Assembly: GCA_946406585.1 (NCBI GenBank)
Contig: CAMJLI010000065.1
Coordinates: 1 to 10,391 of the forward strand
DNA from: an uncultured Prevotellaceae bacterium
GTDB taxonomy: Bacteria; Bacteroidota; Bacteroidia; Bacteroidales; Bacteroidaceae
DNA length: 10,391 bases
Direction of reading: 5' to 3'
A model generated the notes under the pieces. It did no database searches and had not been told where the DNA came from. It was given only the letters and a program-made list of their open reading frames with translations. Both the position numbers and the translations under genes were made by a program. Below, piece after piece: positions 1 to 6,698 of this stretch. Within the stretch, counting starts at the first letter, position 1, and every line of letters starts with the position of its first letter.

Positions 1-1778
1 AGGATGACATCGAAGCAGGCGGTTTCATCGCCGAATTGTCTTCCGAGGATATCGAGACAAAAAACGGATTTGTCTATGCATTGGCAGAGGGCGAAGGAGC
101 CATCCACAACGACCTCTTCCAAGTCAATGGCTCTCAGTTGCAAGCCAAAGCTCCTTTCAAATGCGCAGAGGATAGCGTGTTCCACGTTCGCATCAGCACT
201 ACCGATGAAGGCGGCTTGAGTTATGCCAAGGCTTTCACACTTACTCTCCACCATGTACTGATAAAACCAGAGCCAGACACTCTAAATGTGCTGTTGTGTT
301 CGGGCGAAACCTATTCATTCTTTGGAAAAGAATACGACAAGACAGGTGTTTACAGATACACGAAGAGCAATGACTATATGTGTGACAGCTTGTATGTGCT
401 CAATCTGAGCATCCTCCCCCATCCCGAAAAGCCAATGGTGACTGTGGAGGGCACACAGACCCTCGTGTCTTCTGCGGCTCATGGCAACCAATGGTATAAT
501 GGAGATGGCTCACCGGTGAAGGGTGCTACCGGTCAGCAGTTCACTCCCACGGAGGATGGCATCTATTATGTGGTTCATTCCAACGGGGCATGTGACTCGG
601 AACCCTCCCAAGCCTACATGGTGAGGGTGAACGACCACATCGACCTCACCCTTGACTTGAAGGATGGATGGAACTGGATTTCATCCAACCTCACTGAGGC
701 TGACCACCAGAATGCTCGCCAATTCCTTAATCCCATCGTGGATGATATAGAGCAGTTGGTGGGTGATGGTAAAGAACTATCCAAGGATGAGAACCTAGAA
801 CTGAAAGGTAATCTAACCGCCATCCTCCCTTCGGAAAGTTATCACCTGCTTGTTAACAAGAACACCACTCACACATGGAGCGGTGATGGCAGTAGTCCGG
901 AAGCAACTGTTATACGACTCAACAAGGGATGGAACTGGATAGGTTATGTGCCCATAGGCGACCATACTTTGAATGCTGCCCTGGCACAATTACAGCCATC
1001 GGAAAATGATGTGGTGAAAGGTCTTGACGCATTTGCCATCTATACCGGAGGTCACTGGACAGGCACGCTTGCGAAAATGCGTCCTGGTGAGGGATATCTC
1101 TACCTCTCCAACAATACCTCACAGTTCAATTATCCCACTGCAAGGGTGTTCCCCGTGGAAAGCCAAGCTAATAGTTCAAGTGGAAGCACCCCTGTTTCAC
1201 CATGGTATTACGACACCCATCAATACCCAGACAACGTCACCTTGGTCGGTAAGGTGATGGCTAATGATGTCGAAGTGTTGGAAGGAGCCATGAGCATAGG
1301 GGCTTTTGTCAACAACGAATGTCGAGGCATAGGCAGATATGTAGATGGCTTGCTTTATCTCACCATCCATGGTACCTTGGCGAATCAAGGCATGGTTAGC
1401 TTCAGGGCCTACGAGGTGGCGACTGAGAAAGAATGGATGGTCAGCGAGACCATGACTTTTAATGGCCAGCATGAGGGAACTCAAGCGAATCCTTTCATCT
1501 TGCATGTCACGGACGTGGAAGGAATAGAAGATGTCACAACGGCTAATTACGTGGTCTATCCCCGTCCACTGCACGACAGAATGTACATACAAGGCGACAC
1601 AGGACATATCAAAACCGTCAAGGTCATCACCACTGATGGTGCCACAGTCATCCAAACAAATGGTTACGATGATGAAGGCATCGACGTGAACAGCCTCAAA
1701 CCTGGCGTGTATGTGGTAGCCATCATCACAGAGAATGGAAAAGTCTATTATGAGAAGGTGATGAAAGTTATTAATTGA
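1..1778 (+). CDS. C-terminal part of a large T9SS-exported surface protein (5' truncated by window edge)
   Basis: The reading frame is open from the left edge (first full codon at position 3) to TGA at 1776-1778, so the true start lies outside the window. The TTG at 36 is only an internal codon. Visible domains in order: a cadherin-like repeat (about 3-245, with AELSSED, FVYALAEGEG, the hydrophobic F-x-V pattern and TTDEGGLSYAKAF); an Ig/PKD-like module (about 405-630, with QWYNGDG and GIYYV); two related beta modules starting at GWNWIS (about 666) and GWNWIGYV (about 927); and a final stretch from about 1550 (VYPRPLHDRMYI, LKPGVYVV, VYYEKVMKV) that matches the type A Por/T9SS C-terminal sorting domain. 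Such tails direct proteins across the outer membrane, where they are cleaved and attached or released. The modules suggest adhesion or carbohydrate/protein contact, but no catalytic motif is seen in this part. Family placement is firm; the specific role is unknown. Confidence 0.85.
   Translation, partial: DDIEAGGFIAELSSEDIETKNGFVYALAEGEGAIHNDLFQVNGSQLQAKAPFKCAEDSVFHVRISTTDEGGLSYAKAFTLTLHHVLIKPEPDTLNVLLCSGETYSFFGKEYDKTGVYRYTKSNDYMCDSLYVLNLSILPHPEKPMVTVEGTQTLVSSAAHGNQWYNGDGSPVKGATGQQFTPTEDGIYYVVHSNGACDSEPSQAYMVRVNDHIDLTLDLKDGWNWISSNLTEADHQNARQFLNPIVDDIEQLVGDGKELSKDENLELKGNLTAILPSESYHLLVNKNTTHTWSGDGSSPEATVIRLNKGWNWIGYVPIGDHTLNAALAQLQPSENDVVKGLDAFAIYTGGHWTGTLAKMRPGEGYLYLSNNTSQFNYPTARVFPVESQANSSSGSTPVSPWYYDTHQYPDNVTLVGKVMANDVEVLEGAMSIGAFVNNECRGIGRYVDGLLYLTIHGTLANQGMVSFRAYEVATEKEWMVSETMTFNGQHEGTQANPFILHVTDVEGIEDVTTANYVVYPRPLHDRMYIQGDTGHIKTVKVITTDGATVIQTNGYDDEGIDVNSLKPGVYVVAIITENGKVYYEKVMKVIN
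1528..1775 (+). other. Type IX secretion C-terminal sorting domain (within the first CDS)
   Basis: The last 80 or so residues run from EGIEDV through VYPRPLHDRMYIQ, a central VKVITTDGATV strand, then VNSLKPGVYVVAI and the terminal KVYYEKVMKV. This is the order of conserved blocks in T9SS type A sorting tails (the 'NP...l.i' block, here YPRPLHDRMYI, the 'L..G.Y' block and the 'K.v.v' end). It marks the protein as periplasm-to-surface cargo and the organism as Bacteroidota. Confidence 0.8.
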
Positions 1779-1851
1779 TTAGATAATGCTATAAAAGCGC
1801 GTTGCAAGATGAAGCATAGCATGACAATGCCAACTATAGCATGATTGTTAA

Positions 1852-1887
1852 TTTGTGGCGATTTTTCGTATGGAAAGTCGCCACAAA
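1852..1887. repeat. 16-bp inverted repeat / hairpin downstream of the T9SS gene, possible terminator
   Basis: The outer ten base pairs are perfect (TTTGTGGCGA at 1852-1861 against TCGCCACAAA at 1878-1887). Pairing continues inward to 1867/1872 with two G-T wobbles, leaving a four-base GTAT loop. It sits 73 bases after the stop codon of the first gene. There is no T-run after either arm, so it is not a canonical intrinsic terminator. It could stabilise a 3' end, act as a non-canonical terminator, or be a dispersed palindromic element. Confidence 0.5.
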
Positions 1888-2016
1888 CCATTATGCAAAC
1901 ATTTCAATGACACTGTTTCATGTGCGATGGCTAAAATATGGTTGATATGTGACAAAACCAAATGAACAAATCATAAAAAAGTATATATTTTTCTTTTCGT
2001 TTCGCTTGAAATACAT

Positions 2017-2025
2017 TACCTTTGC
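2017..2025 (+). promoter_or_regulatory. Bacteroidota-type promoter (-7 box TACCTTTGC) for the TIR operon
   Basis: TACCTTTGC matches the Bacteroidota minus-7 consensus TAnnTTTG. The minus-33 element is weak: only a T-rich TTTTCG around 1994-1999 lies at about the right distance. The predicted transcript would start near 2030-2032, giving a leader of about 100 bases before the TIR start codon. Confidence 0.65.
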
Positions 2026-2030
2026 ATCAA

Positions 2031-2060
2031 GGATGTGTTGCAGATGGCATAATACACTCC
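2031..2060 (+). other. Possible stem-loop at the 5' end of the TIR-operon transcript
   Basis: GGA(T)GTGT at 2031-2038 can pair with ACACTCC at 2054-2060 with a single bulged T. Inside it TGC (2039-2041) can pair with GCA (2047-2049) around an AGATG loop, with TAAT left as an asymmetric bulge. The fold begins at the predicted transcription start, where a hairpin commonly protects mRNA. It was found by eye only; no energy was calculated. Confidence 0.3.
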
Positions 2061-2088
2061 AATCGTTATAGAGAGCGAAAAGTAGCAA

Positions 2089-2133
2089 ATGAAACTAAAT
2101 AGACTCCTCTTCTACAAGAAGCAGAAAAAGTAA
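2089..2133 (+). CDS. Putative 14-aa leader peptide overlapping the TIR start (TAATG)
   Basis: ATG at 2089 opens a 14-codon frame, MKLNRLLFYKKQKK, ending with TAA at 2131-2133. The last A of the stop is the A of the TIR start codon (TAATG, 2131-2135). The peptide is very basic (six K/R of fourteen). Stop-start overlap of this kind usually means that a ribosome finishing the first frame re-initiates on the next. The two downstream gene junctions are also overlapped, which makes translational coupling of the whole operon plausible. There is no homology evidence, and a frame this short can arise by chance. Confidence 0.35.
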   Translation: MKLNRLLFYKKQKK

Positions 2134-3257
2134 TGGAAAATTTCAAATATTTCGCATTCATAAGCTATAATACGCTCGACATGAAATGGGGCAAGCGACT
2201 GCAGCATAAGTTGGAAAATTACAAAATGCCTGCTATGCTGTGCTTGCAACACGGATGGGAACGAAAACCTATAAATCCTGTGTTCTTTGCTCCTACTGAC
2301 ATCCTGCCAGGCGGCCTCACTGAAGAGCTGCAAGAAAGACTTAAAGCGTCACACAACCTAATTGTGATATGCTCACCACATTCGGCTCGATCTGAATGGG
2401 TGGGCAAAGAGATAGAGTTCTTCTACAAACTCGGCAGGGCAAAGCAGATACATTTCTTCATAGTGGCGGGAGAACCTAATAGCGGCAAGGAAACAGAATG
2501 CTTCAATCCTATAGTCAAAGAACTGGAAATCCCTGAAATCCTGGGTGCAAACATCAATGAAAGAATATATCGATGGCCATGGCTAAACAGGGAACGTGCC
2601 TATGTGCAGCTGATATCGAAATTGCTGAATGTGGAATATGACAGCATCTGGCAGCGACACAAACGCCAAATGCTGAGCAGAAAGCTGAAAATGGGGCTGG
2701 CCTGCCTCGCTGTTTTGGCAGCCATGGTTGGAATATGGACTTGCAGCCAGCCGTTCGATGTCAGAGTGAATCTTCATGAGGCATCATGCCATAACGGGGT
2801 TCTTGACCCAATGGACAACGCCATAGTGACAATGAAAATGGAAAATGAAACAAAGACTGACACCGCACAATGGCCGGAAACATACATCACTTTCACAAAC
2901 ATTCCACACCGTTACCTGAAAAAAAATGTAAGAGTTATGGTGAGATGCAAAGATTTCAACGAGGTGGACACTCTCGTGACCTTGGGCGAAAATGTCACGG
3001 TGGAACTTCATCGTGACACTCGCGTTTATGGAAACGTGAATTTCACTATTTGGGACTGGAGAACCGAACGGCCAGTCCCAAACGTGAACGTGGAGATAGA
3101 GGGAGTAAAAACAACTTCCGATGAAGATGGACATGTGAAATTGTTCATTCCTCTTGAGAAACAGAAAAAGAAATACCGCGTATTGTCTTCCATCCATTTG
3201 GCAGCCGACACGGTATACATGCCCTGTGGAGAATATGACGTACTTACCACTAAATGA
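2133..3257 (+). CDS. Transmembrane TIR-domain protein with C-terminal extracytoplasmic beta-sandwich domains
   Basis: A 374-aa protein. Residues 5-165 form a bacterial TIR domain: FAFISYNTLD opening strand, a BB-loop-like FFAPTDILPGG (51-61), the KASHNLIVICSPHSARSEWV block (71-90), and E93 in WVGKEI at the position of the catalytic glutamate of NAD-cleaving TIRs. GEPNSG (113-118) followed by ECF..I (122-127) is also familiar from bacterial TIR proteins. A basic stretch (RHKRQMLSRKLK, 175-186) precedes one hydrophobic segment (about 187-203). By the positive-inside rule the TIR is cytoplasmic and residues 208-374 are outside the inner membrane. That part looks like two beta-sandwich units, the second (about 297-352, VYGNV...PVPNVNVEIEGV...TSDEDG) resembling carboxypeptidase-regulatory-like domains. 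First gene of an operon; it ends in an ATGA overlap with the next. Likely role: NAD hydrolysis or TIR-TIR signalling triggered by envelope partners. TIR call firm, function inferred. Confidence 0.85.
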   Translation: MENFKYFAFISYNTLDMKWGKRLQHKLENYKMPAMLCLQHGWERKPINPVFFAPTDILPGGLTEELQERLKASHNLIVICSPHSARSEWVGKEIEFFYKLGRAKQIHFFIVAGEPNSGKETECFNPIVKELEIPEILGANINERIYRWPWLNRERAYVQLISKLLNVEYDSIWQRHKRQMLSRKLKMGLACLAVLAAMVGIWTCSQPFDVRVNLHEASCHNGVLDPMDNAIVTMKMENETKTDTAQWPETYITFTNIPHRYLKKNVRVMVRCKDFNEVDTLVTLGENVTVELHRDTRVYGNVNFTIWDWRTERPVPNVNVEIEGVKTTSDEDGHVKLFIPLEKQKKKYRVLSSIHLAADTVYMPCGEYDVLTTK

Positions 3258-4231
3258 CTGACTTGGGACAACATTCATATGCAATGAAGTTGTTGGCTTG
3301 CCTGTTCTTAGCGATGCTTGGAAACGGCATGGCCAAGGCACAAATACTGCATGGCATGGTGAGGACAATATCACGTCCAAACAAACCTGGCACACCCCTT
3401 GGAAATGTAACCGTAAAGCTAAGAGGGTTGAACAATGCCGTAGTGACTTCCAGCTCTGGAGCATTTCAGATAGAGTGCCCTGGAATGAAAGAGGGAGACC
3501 CCATCATATTGCAGCAAGTGCAGAAAAAAGGATACATCTTGAAAGACGAAGACCTTGTAGGGCGACCTTTGGCTTTTTCCACAAAAGCAACTCTCGAGAT
3601 AGTGATGGTGAGCATTGAGCAACTCGAAGCCGACAAGAAAAGAATAGAAGACAAGGCTTATAAGAGAGCTGAGAGCAACTACAGGAAAAAGGTGGAACAA
3701 CTTGACAAGAAGAAAAAGCAAAACGAACTAACTGCTGAAAAATACAGCATTGAATTGCAAAAACTGCAAAGCAAGTATGAACGATACCTGTCGTTGATAG
3801 AGAACATGGCTGAGAGGTATGCCAACACCGATTATGGCTTGCAGGACTCCATAAACTGTGAAATAAACATCTGCATAGAAAATGGCGAGTTGGAAAAGGC
3901 TGACTCGCTGATACATACAGTCTTCGACTACGAAACTGTATTGGAAAAGAACCATGCCGCCAAAGAGGAAGTCAGACAGCGCATGGCATTTGCACAGAGC
4001 GTAATAGACAAAGCTCATGATGACATGGAAGCCATCAAAAGGGACTTGGAGTACGCCAGACGGATTGTCGAACTCTGCGGCATCCTGGCGGATGCTTACA
4101 TGGAGCAAGGCAAAAAAGACAAGGCTTTGGCATGCCTTGAGAAAGAGTTGGACATCATGAGAATCCTATATGTGGAAAATAGCGAGGAAACAAGACAATT
4201 GATAAAACGAATAAATCTATTGAAGCAATGA
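3254..4231 (+). CDS. Exported protein: carboxypeptidase-regulatory-like domain, coiled coil and short TPR-like tail
   Basis: A 325-aa protein whose first half is paralogous to the start of the next gene. From M11 (3284) it has a signal peptide, MKLLACLFLAMLGNGMAKA before Q. The ATG at 3254 overlaps the TIR stop (ATGA) and is kept as the start because of coupling. The ATG at 3284 would give a cleaner signal peptide and may be the true start. Mature residues about 30-115 form a beta-sandwich (GMVRTISRPNKPGTPLGNVTVKL...SSGAFQI...LQQVQKKGYIL). Next comes a long charged helical, probably coiled-coil, stretch (about 118-260, e.g. EADKKRIEDKAYKRAE). One helix pair resembling a TPR unit closes the protein (about 268-318, ILADAYMEQGKKDKALACLEKELDI). 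It is likely periplasmic and could contact the outer part of the TIR protein through the similar beta domains. It also ends in an ATGA overlap. No enzymatic motif is seen. Confidence 0.75.
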   Translation: MTDLGQHSYAMKLLACLFLAMLGNGMAKAQILHGMVRTISRPNKPGTPLGNVTVKLRGLNNAVVTSSSGAFQIECPGMKEGDPIILQQVQKKGYILKDEDLVGRPLAFSTKATLEIVMVSIEQLEADKKRIEDKAYKRAESNYRKKVEQLDKKKKQNELTAEKYSIELQKLQSKYERYLSLIENMAERYANTDYGLQDSINCEINICIENGELEKADSLIHTVFDYETVLEKNHAAKEEVRQRMAFAQSVIDKAHDDMEAIKRDLEYARRIVELCGILADAYMEQGKKDKALACLEKELDIMRILYVENSEETRQLIKRINLLKQ

Positions 4232-6678
4232 CAAGCATAAGAACATTTTTACTTTCCATCATGCTGTGCCTTGCAGCTACTTCCATGGCGCAAGTACAAA
4301 AGGGATACGTGAAAACACTGGGACGACCTGACAAGAAAGGAATGCCCCTTGGTGGAGTAACAATCAGAGTGGAAGGTGAAAAGAACTCTGTGGTGAGCAA
4401 GAAAAACGGCACTTTCTCGCTGAAAATGCCAGGGAGGAAAAATGGGGACACCTATACCTTGCAACAAGTTCAAAAAGCCGGATACGTACTAAACGAGAAA
4501 GAGGTCATCGGTAGACAATACGCCTTCTCCGAAAAAGTGCCATTGACCATAGTCATGGTTTCCAAGGCACAGATGGCAGCTGACAAACAACGCATTGAAG
4601 ATATTGCATACAGAAAAGCCGAAAAGAAATACAAGGACAAACTGCATTCACTGGAAAGGCAGATGAATGACAATGCCATTTCGGCCAAGGAATACCGTGA
4701 ATCACTACAAGACTTGCAGACAAAATTCGAGAGGCATCAGTCAATGATAGACAATCTTGCAGAGCATTATGCTCATGTCGACTATGACTTGATGGATGAG
4801 AAAGAACGCGAAATCAACAGCTACATTGAAAATGGAGAACTGGAAGAGGCCGAATCCTTGATCAATTACCTTTTCAACTCCAATGATTTGATTGCACGCA
4901 ACAAAGAGGCCATGGCAAGCATCTTGCAGCAAACACTCAAGGCACAAGACATCATGGATAAAGCCAAAGCAAACATGGAGGACATATTGAAACAGCAGGA
5001 AAAGGATGCTGCATACCTCTTCCAGTTGTATACCATAGCTCTGGCTGACTTTGACAACGAAAAAGCAAAAACATATATAGAAACACGTGCAGAACTCGAC
5101 ACGGCGGAGGTGAAATGGCAAATGGACGCCGGATTTTTTGCCGCGACCTACCTGGCGGATTTACCTCTCGCCTATTCTTATTACAATCGAGCTCTTGGAA
5201 ATGCAATTGATATTTATGGAGAGAACGCTTTGATCACAGCTCAATGTTTTAATGCCATAGGCACAAACTACTATAAGCAATACGACTATGACCATGCCAT
5301 GGAATGCTTTCAGAAGTCGTTGAGAATAATAGAAGAAGCCGATGTCTCCAATCAAGAACAATCCTTGTCTTTGGCATCCCTGCAAAACGATATTGGCATC
5401 TTTTACATTCATCAAGGCAAATACGAACTTGCCACGGAGTGCTTTCAAAAGGCTTTGGAAATCTTCCTAAACATAGTTGGAGAAAACACTCTTGACGTGG
5501 CAATGACCTATAACAATTTGGCTTCAGTATTTAGCAAAAAGGCCGATTACACTCTTGCCTTGGAATATTTACAAAAATCATTGGAAATAACGGAAGGGTT
5601 AAAGAATGAAAATCATCTTTACACAGCATCAACACATAGGTTGATAGGCAATGTGTACAACATGTTGGCAGACTACACACATGCAGGGGAGCATTTCGAA
5701 AAGGCTCTCACAATACTAAAAAACATTTTCGGAGAGAACCATCCCGACATTGCGGAATCATACAATGACTTGGGTTATCTGACAAGCCAGCAAGGAGATT
5801 ATAAAAAAGCCATGGAATACTATCATAAGGCACTGACCATAAACGAAAACATACTGGGAAAGGATTCTCCAGGAATGGTAAGGAGCTACAGCAACATGGG
5901 ATCCATATATAATAACTTTGGCAAATACGATGAAGCTTTGGAATACCACATAAAGGCTCTGGAGATATTAAAGAACATCCTAGAGGAAGAAACGGAAAAC
6001 GGCGGGGTGGCAAACTATAACATTGGGATGGACTACTACATGAAAGGAGACAAAAATGAGGCTTTGAAATACTTTGACAAGGCTTTGTCCATCTTCAAGA
6101 ATTTGTTTGGCGAAGAGCATCCTACCGTAGCCATGGTGTTAAGCAACATCGGAAGCACCTACGACGACATGGGTAATCAGAAACAAGCTCTCGATTATTA
6201 TAAGAACGCCCTTGCCATAGAGATGAAAACACTGGGCGAAGAGCACCCCAATGTGGCAACTTCTTACAACAACATAGGATACATCCTTTACGGTCAAAAA
6301 GAATACTCGGAGGCTTTGGGATACTTCAAGAAGGCTTTGGACATACGAATCAAATTTTTAGGAGAGGAACATCCACAGATAGCAAATTCCTACACGAATA
6401 TCGGAGCCATATATGGCAAGATGGACGATTACGCCCACGCTATGGAATATTATCAAAAAGCATTGCAGATACAAGAGAAAAAACTTGGGCAAGAGCATCC
6501 CAACATATCGGTCACCCTAAGCAACATTGCAAATACATATCACAAGTCAGGGGACAACAAACGGGCAATGGATTATTATCAAAAGGCATTCGACATGCAA
6601 ACAAAGACACTTGGCCCAGAGCATCCCACTACTCTAAAAACTAAAGAAGTGATGCAAGGACTGAAAGAAGAGCAATGA
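4228..6678 (+). CDS. Exported TPR-rich protein with N-terminal carboxypeptidase-regulatory-like domain
   Basis: An 816-aa protein. A clear signal peptide, MTSIRTFLLSIMLCLAATSMA, is followed by Q, so cleavage by signal peptidase I is expected; no lipobox is present. Residues about 23-110 are a beta-sandwich closely similar to that of the preceding gene (GYVKTLGRPDKKGMPLGGVTI, LQQVQKAGYVL). Residues about 112-265 are charged and helical. From about 300 to the end there are about twelve TPRs of the kinesin-light-chain type with a 42-residue period, recognisable as SYNNIGYILYGQKEYSEALGY-like helix pairs separated by LGEEHP-type loops (GENHP, GEEHP, GQEHP, GPEHP). The repeats produce a 126-base periodicity from about 5200 to 6650. 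TPR arrays bind other proteins, so a periplasmic scaffold or sensor for the membrane TIR protein is likely. It is the last gene of the operon; no strong terminator follows, and the convergent gene ends 20 bases on. Confidence 0.85.
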   Translation: MTSIRTFLLSIMLCLAATSMAQVQKGYVKTLGRPDKKGMPLGGVTIRVEGEKNSVVSKKNGTFSLKMPGRKNGDTYTLQQVQKAGYVLNEKEVIGRQYAFSEKVPLTIVMVSKAQMAADKQRIEDIAYRKAEKKYKDKLHSLERQMNDNAISAKEYRESLQDLQTKFERHQSMIDNLAEHYAHVDYDLMDEKEREINSYIENGELEEAESLINYLFNSNDLIARNKEAMASILQQTLKAQDIMDKAKANMEDILKQQEKDAAYLFQLYTIALADFDNEKAKTYIETRAELDTAEVKWQMDAGFFAATYLADLPLAYSYYNRALGNAIDIYGENALITAQCFNAIGTNYYKQYDYDHAMECFQKSLRIIEEADVSNQEQSLSLASLQNDIGIFYIHQGKYELATECFQKALEIFLNIVGENTLDVAMTYNNLASVFSKKADYTLALEYLQKSLEITEGLKNENHLYTASTHRLIGNVYNMLADYTHAGEHFEKALTILKNIFGENHPDIAESYNDLGYLTSQQGDYKKAMEYYHKALTINENILGKDSPGMVRSYSNMGSIYNNFGKYDEALEYHIKALEILKNILEEETENGGVANYNIGMDYYMKGDKNEALKYFDKALSIFKNLFGEEHPTVAMVLSNIGSTYDDMGNQKQALDYYKNALAIEMKTLGEEHPNVATSYNNIGYILYGQKEYSEALGYFKKALDIRIKFLGEEHPQIANSYTNIGAIYGKMDDYAHAMEYYQKALQIQEKKLGQEHPNISVTLSNIANTYHKSGDNKRAMDYYQKAFDMQTKTLGPEHPTTLKTKEVMQGLKEEQ
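5230..6650 (+). repeat. 126-base periodic coding repeat (KLC-type TPR array)
   Basis: About twelve imperfect units encode 42-residue TPRs. Each has a helix with N-x-[IL]-[GA]-x-x-Y, a second helix with A-[LM]-x-[YF]-[YFH]-x-K-[AS]-[LF], and usually a G-[EQP]-[EN]-HP loop. The last units (from about 6090) are most alike, which hints at more recent duplication there, whereas the first two or three are degenerate. Confidence 0.75.
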
Positions 6679-6698
6679 GCAAAAGCATCTGTTGACTT

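Larger units (their letters stand above)
1779..2132. other. 354-base intergenic region between the T9SS gene and the TIR operon
   Basis: No long open reading frame is seen. From left to right it holds: one inverted (ATGCTAT, 1787-1793) and two direct (ATAGCATGA, 1816-1824 and 1836-1844, 20-base spacing) copies of a short motif; a 16-bp hairpin (1852-1887); an A/T-rich stretch (about 1960-2000) with no recognised feature; a Bacteroidota-type promoter (2017-2025); a potential 5'-end hairpin (2031-2060); and a 14-codon leader ORF (2089-2133). The spacing and the promoter indicate that the TIR operon is transcribed independently of the T9SS gene. Confidence 0.7.

Noticed and set aside
1197..1655. 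152-codon open frame on the minus strand within the T9SS gene.
   Set aside because: It lies wholly antisense to a clearly coding frame, has no recognisable domain and no promoter or ribosome-binding site.
2033..2071. 12-codon frame (ATG at 2033) at the start of the TIR transcript.
   Set aside because: It begins almost at the predicted transcript start, leaving no room for ribosome binding, and it falls in the possible hairpin.
2300..2320. Gly-Gly (LPGG, residues 58-61 of the TIR protein) as a possible target for the C39-like peptidase.
   Set aside because: It is in the BB-loop of the folded TIR domain rather than in a leader peptide, so a double-glycine processing site is not supported.
2469..2492. 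GEPNSGKE in the TIR protein resembles a Walker A motif.
   Set aside because: The serine or threonine after GK is missing, and the GEP...ECF context is a usual part of this type of bacterial TIR domain, not a P-loop.
2736..2750. Cysteine directly after the membrane segment of the TIR protein (WTCSQ), considered as a lipobox.
   Set aside because: The residues before it (I-W-T) do not fit a lipobox and the segment is internal, about 190 residues from the N-terminus.
5230..6650. 126-base periodicity considered as a CRISPR or satellite-like repeat.
   Set aside because: The period is 42 codons in an uninterrupted frame and the units encode TPR helices; there are no identical repeats with spacers.
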